The position numbers and the translations under genes are program-made. DNA of 13,789 nucleotides from assembly GCA_005788585.1 (NCBI GenBank), contig SYBY01000416.1:1-13789 (forward strand), written 5' to 3'. The notes beneath the pieces are model-generated. The model searched no databases and was not told where the DNA came from. It was given only the letters and a program-made list of their open reading frames with translations. Of the stretch, positions 12,424 through 13,789 are shown piece by piece (the stretch's first letter is position 1; each line of letters opens with the position of its first letter). Source of the DNA: Actinomycetota bacterium (GTDB taxonomy: Bacteria; Actinomycetota; Thermoleophilia; Solirubrobacterales; Solirubrobacteraceae).

Positions 12424-12684
12424 TCACTCTGGCAGTCGCGCCCCGGCCATGTCGACCCGCGCGCCGCGGAACGGCACGCCCTCCGCCTCGAGCAGCGCCC
12501 GCTGGCGGTCTCCCTGGGTCAGCGACCCGTCGGCGCGGACCACCCGCCACCACGGCAGGGTGGGGTCGTCGGCGTCCCGCAGCACGGCTCCGGCGAAGCG
12601 CGGCGCCCCGGGGGACACATCGCCGTAGGTCCGCACGAACCCTTCGGGGATGTCGTGGATGCGCTGGAGGACGCGATCGCTCAG
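12424..12684 (-). CDS. Alkyltransferase-like (ATL/MGMT DNA-binding-domain) protein
   Basis: About 86 residues corresponding to the DNA-binding domain of O6-alkylguanine-DNA alkyltransferases: RVLQRIHDIPEGFVRTYGDV, then GAPRFAGAVLRDA and LPWWRVVRADGSL. In true MGMT the active site is PCHRV; here both Cys and His are Trp (PWWRV), so no alkyl transfer is expected. ATL proteins of this type recognise alkylated guanine and pass lesions to nucleotide excision repair. The start is uncertain: no ATG, GTG or TTG lies in frame before the domain, and the frame runs open backward through the divergent gene. CTG at 12684 is the best in-frame candidate. An ATG at 12698 in the neighbouring frame would give a normal start if one base were added, so a frameshift or sequence error is possible. 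It is followed 4 bases later by yjbQ. Confidence 0.8.
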   Translation of the reverse strand: MSDRVLQRIHDIPEGFVRTYGDVSPGAPRFAGAVLRDADDPTLPWWRVVRADGSLTQGDRQRALLEAEGVPFRGARVDMAGARLPE

Positions 12685-12688
12685 TGAT

Positions 12689-12698
12689 GCTCTACCAT
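12689..12698. promoter_or_regulatory. Overlapping divergent -10-like boxes
   Basis: On the plus strand TACCAT (12693-12698) lies ten bases before the ATG of the membrane protein at 12709. On the minus strand TAGAGC (12694-12689) lies four bases before the candidate CTG start of the ATL gene. The two boxes share two base pairs, suggesting one AT-richer spot used in both directions. Confidence 0.4.
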
Positions 12699-12708
12699 CC
12701 GCCGCCGC

Positions 12709-13506
12709 ATGCCGCCGCTCATCGATCTGCGCAAGCCGCGCGACCTGGGGGATCTCCTCGCCCTCACGTTCACGCTGTGGTGGCGTCACCTGGGCGTGTT
12801 CCTCACGCTCGCGTTCGTGCTCATCGCGCCGGCGGTGGTGCTGGTCGACGGTGTCTGGGTCGGCAGCCTGTTCGACCCGGAGAGCACGAACACCGCGGGG
12901 GAGGCGGTCAGCCAGATGCTCTTCACCTTCGTCATCCCGCCGCTCATCACGGCCGTCCACGTCGTCGCGGTGGTCGACATCGTGGCGGGCCGGCAGCCGT
13001 CGGTCGGAACGTCGCTGCGCGCGGCGGCCGGCCGGTCGTTGCCGCTGGTCGCGGCGACGTTCCTGTACTCGATCGTCGTGTTCGCGGGCTTCATCGCGCT
13101 CATCATCCCGGGGATCTGGCTGGCTGTCGCGTGCTACTTCACGGCGCAGCACGTCGCGTACGACCGCGAGATGGGGGCGGTCCAGGCTGTCGGCGCCAGC
13201 TACGACCTCGTCAAGGGGTCGTGGTGGTGGACCTTCGCCGTGCTGCTGGTCGTCGGCCTCATCGTGTTCGCCCTCCTGCTGCCCGTGGTGGGCCTGGGCT
13301 TCATCGTGTCGGTCCTGATCGGCGGCCTGCCCGGCGGCATCCTGCTGATCGTCGGCATCGTCGCCGTCAACACGGTCGTCTACTCGTTCGGCGCGCTCGC
13401 CGGCACACTGCTCTTCTTCGACCTCCGCGCCCGCAAGGGCGCCGACGTCCCACTCCCCGAACCCGGCCCCTTCGGCCCGGCCCCAGAACGCCCGACGTTC
13501 ACCTGA
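12709..13506 (+). CDS. Multi-pass membrane protein, GPDPase-membrane-domain/YciC-like
   Basis: 265 residues with about six hydrophobic segments (roughly 26-48, 68-92, 112-134, 135-150, 174-200, 205-238). No catalytic domain is attached. The block AVQAVGASYDLVKGSWWWTF (158-176) resembles the conserved loop of membrane proteins related to the membrane domain of glycerophosphodiester phosphodiesterase; such stand-alone proteins have no established role. The N-terminus (LRKPRDLGDLLALTFTLWWRH) is an amphipathic lead-in and there is no signal peptide. The C-terminal 25 residues are proline-rich and soluble. No Shine-Dalgarno precedes the ATG, consistent with a near-leaderless message from TACCAT. 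Divergent from the ATL-yjbQ operon and convergent with the SucA-like gene. The family call is tentative; that it is a membrane protein is clear. Confidence 0.8.
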   Translation: MPPLIDLRKPRDLGDLLALTFTLWWRHLGVFLTLAFVLIAPAVVLVDGVWVGSLFDPESTNTAGEAVSQMLFTFVIPPLITAVHVVAVVDIVAGRQPSVGTSLRAAAGRSLPLVAATFLYSIVVFAGFIALIIPGIWLAVACYFTAQHVAYDREMGAVQAVGASYDLVKGSWWWTFAVLLVVGLIVFALLLPVVGLGFIVSVLIGGLPGGILLIVGIVAVNTVVYSFGALAGTLLFFDLRARKGADVPLPEPGPFGPAPERPTFT

Positions 13507-13530
13507 ACTGGTGGGCTACACCGCAGCGAG

Positions 13531-13595
13531 GGAAGAAGGAGGCGCAGCCGAGTTCTTCCGGCTGAACACCGAGGCCCCTGGCCGAGGTTTTCAGC
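13531..13595. terminator. Composite inverted repeats between convergent genes
   Basis: First, GGAAGAA (13531-13537) pairs with TTCTTCC (13553-13559). Second, 13561-13576 pairs with 13580-13595 at 13 of 16 positions around a 3-base loop; its right arm includes TTTT on the plus strand and the stop codon of the minus-strand gene. Together they are likely a bidirectional terminator for the two convergent genes. Confidence 0.5.
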
Positions 13596-13789
13596 GTTCG
13601 CCAGGCGTCTTCGCCGGATACAGCGACACCGGCACCGACAGGTCCAGTGCCGTGCGGATGATCCGCGACTGCTCCGTGGCGTGCGCGGCCGGGTAGCCCT
13701 CGCCCGGTGAGGCGCGCTCGGGCCGGCCGATGTAGCCGAAGCGCAGGCGCTCGGGGAGGATCTGCATGAGGCGCGGGAACATGTGCGCG
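13591..13789 (-). CDS. sucA: C-terminus of 2-oxoglutarate dehydrogenase E1 (SucA/Kgd-like), truncated by the window
   Basis: About 66 residues; the frame is open at the right edge, so most of the gene lies beyond the window. The pattern PRLMQILP...LRFGYIGRPERASPGEGY...H-x2-EQSRII resembles the last segment of thiamine-dependent 2-oxoglutarate dehydrogenase E1, where a PRL...Y-x-GRP-x-x-ASP-x-x-G...H-x-x-EQ ending is usual. The tail PVSLYPAKTPGER is extra. The ATG at 13782 is internal, not the start. If the call is right this is a citric-acid-cycle gene, part of the core genome bordering the region. Only the C-terminus is visible, so I cannot tell a plain E1 from the fused E1/E2-type Kgd. Confidence 0.72.
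   Translation of the reverse strand, partial: AHMFPRLMQILPERLRFGYIGRPERASPGEGYPAAHATEQSRIIRTALDLSVPVSLYPAKTPGER

Noticed and set aside
12006..13565. 519-codon plus-strand open frame crossing yjbQ, ATL and the membrane gene
   Set aside because: It crosses both transcription directions and known motifs in other frames.
13511..13696. Short plus-strand frame (61 codons) after the membrane gene
   Set aside because: It runs through the terminator repeats and opposite the SucA-like C-terminus and has no start signal or motif.

Overview
The window is about 13.8 kb of very GC-rich, gene-dense bacterial DNA. The third codon position is almost always G or C, and several genes have a -10-like TANNNT box ending six bases before the start codon. 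The gene families (ammonium transporter, group III truncated haemoglobin, YjbQ, SucA-like E1, TetR regulators, NarL-type receivers fused to other outputs) point to an actinobacterium. A Solirubrobacterales/Thermoleophilia-like organism is my guess, inferred from protein style and not proven. I see no RNA genes, insertion sequences, integrases or CRISPR arrays. No stretch longer than 300 bases lacks a gene.

Layout, left to right. (1) 2-1051: the 3' part of an AmtB-type ammonium transporter, closed by a strong hairpin terminator. (2) 1142-1582: a group III truncated haemoglobin, ending tail-to-tail on a shared CTAG with the next operon. (3) 3157 down to 1579, minus strand: a metallo-beta-lactamase-fold hydrolase followed 4 bases later by a two-domain VOC ring-cleaving-dioxygenase-like protein. 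(4) 3202-3444: a small unknown gene divergent from that operon. (5) 3498-4265: a crotonase/enoyl-CoA hydratase. (6) 4383-5920: two tandem paralogous S51 peptidases (peptidase E/cyanophycinase-like). (7) 6000-8741: a coupled signalling pair, a REC-PAS-histidine kinase and a REC-EAL c-di-GMP phosphodiesterase, whose receivers look like sisters. (8) 10602 down to 8743: a 619-residue polytopic membrane protein with a duplicated histidine motif and a C-terminal outside domain. (9) 10742-11350 and 11361-11933: two convergent TetR regulators. (10) 12684 down to 11991: a small alkyltransferase-like protein followed by YjbQ. (11) 12709-13506: a multi-pass membrane protein. (12) 13591 to the window end, minus strand: the C-terminus of a 2-oxoglutarate dehydrogenase E1 (SucA)-like protein.

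The part most worth a second look is 8743-11975. Upstream of the 619-residue membrane protein lie three contiguous 14-base repeats, each containing TACAG-N2/3-(C)TGTA. A fourth copy, identical over 13 bases to the first unit, covers the promoter region of the second TetR gene (11933 start). This predicts a compact local regulon in which a TetR controls both itself and the orphan membrane protein. That protein carries two copies of an H-x3-G-x-D-x(5-6)-P-x-H pattern between its first membrane segments and a FixH/YtkA-like outside domain near its C-terminus, suggesting a metal- or haem-linked membrane function that I cannot name.

Other themes are repeated leaderless-type promoters, and hairpins placed exactly at convergent gene ends, including a perfect 12-bp stem inside the last codons of the EAL gene.
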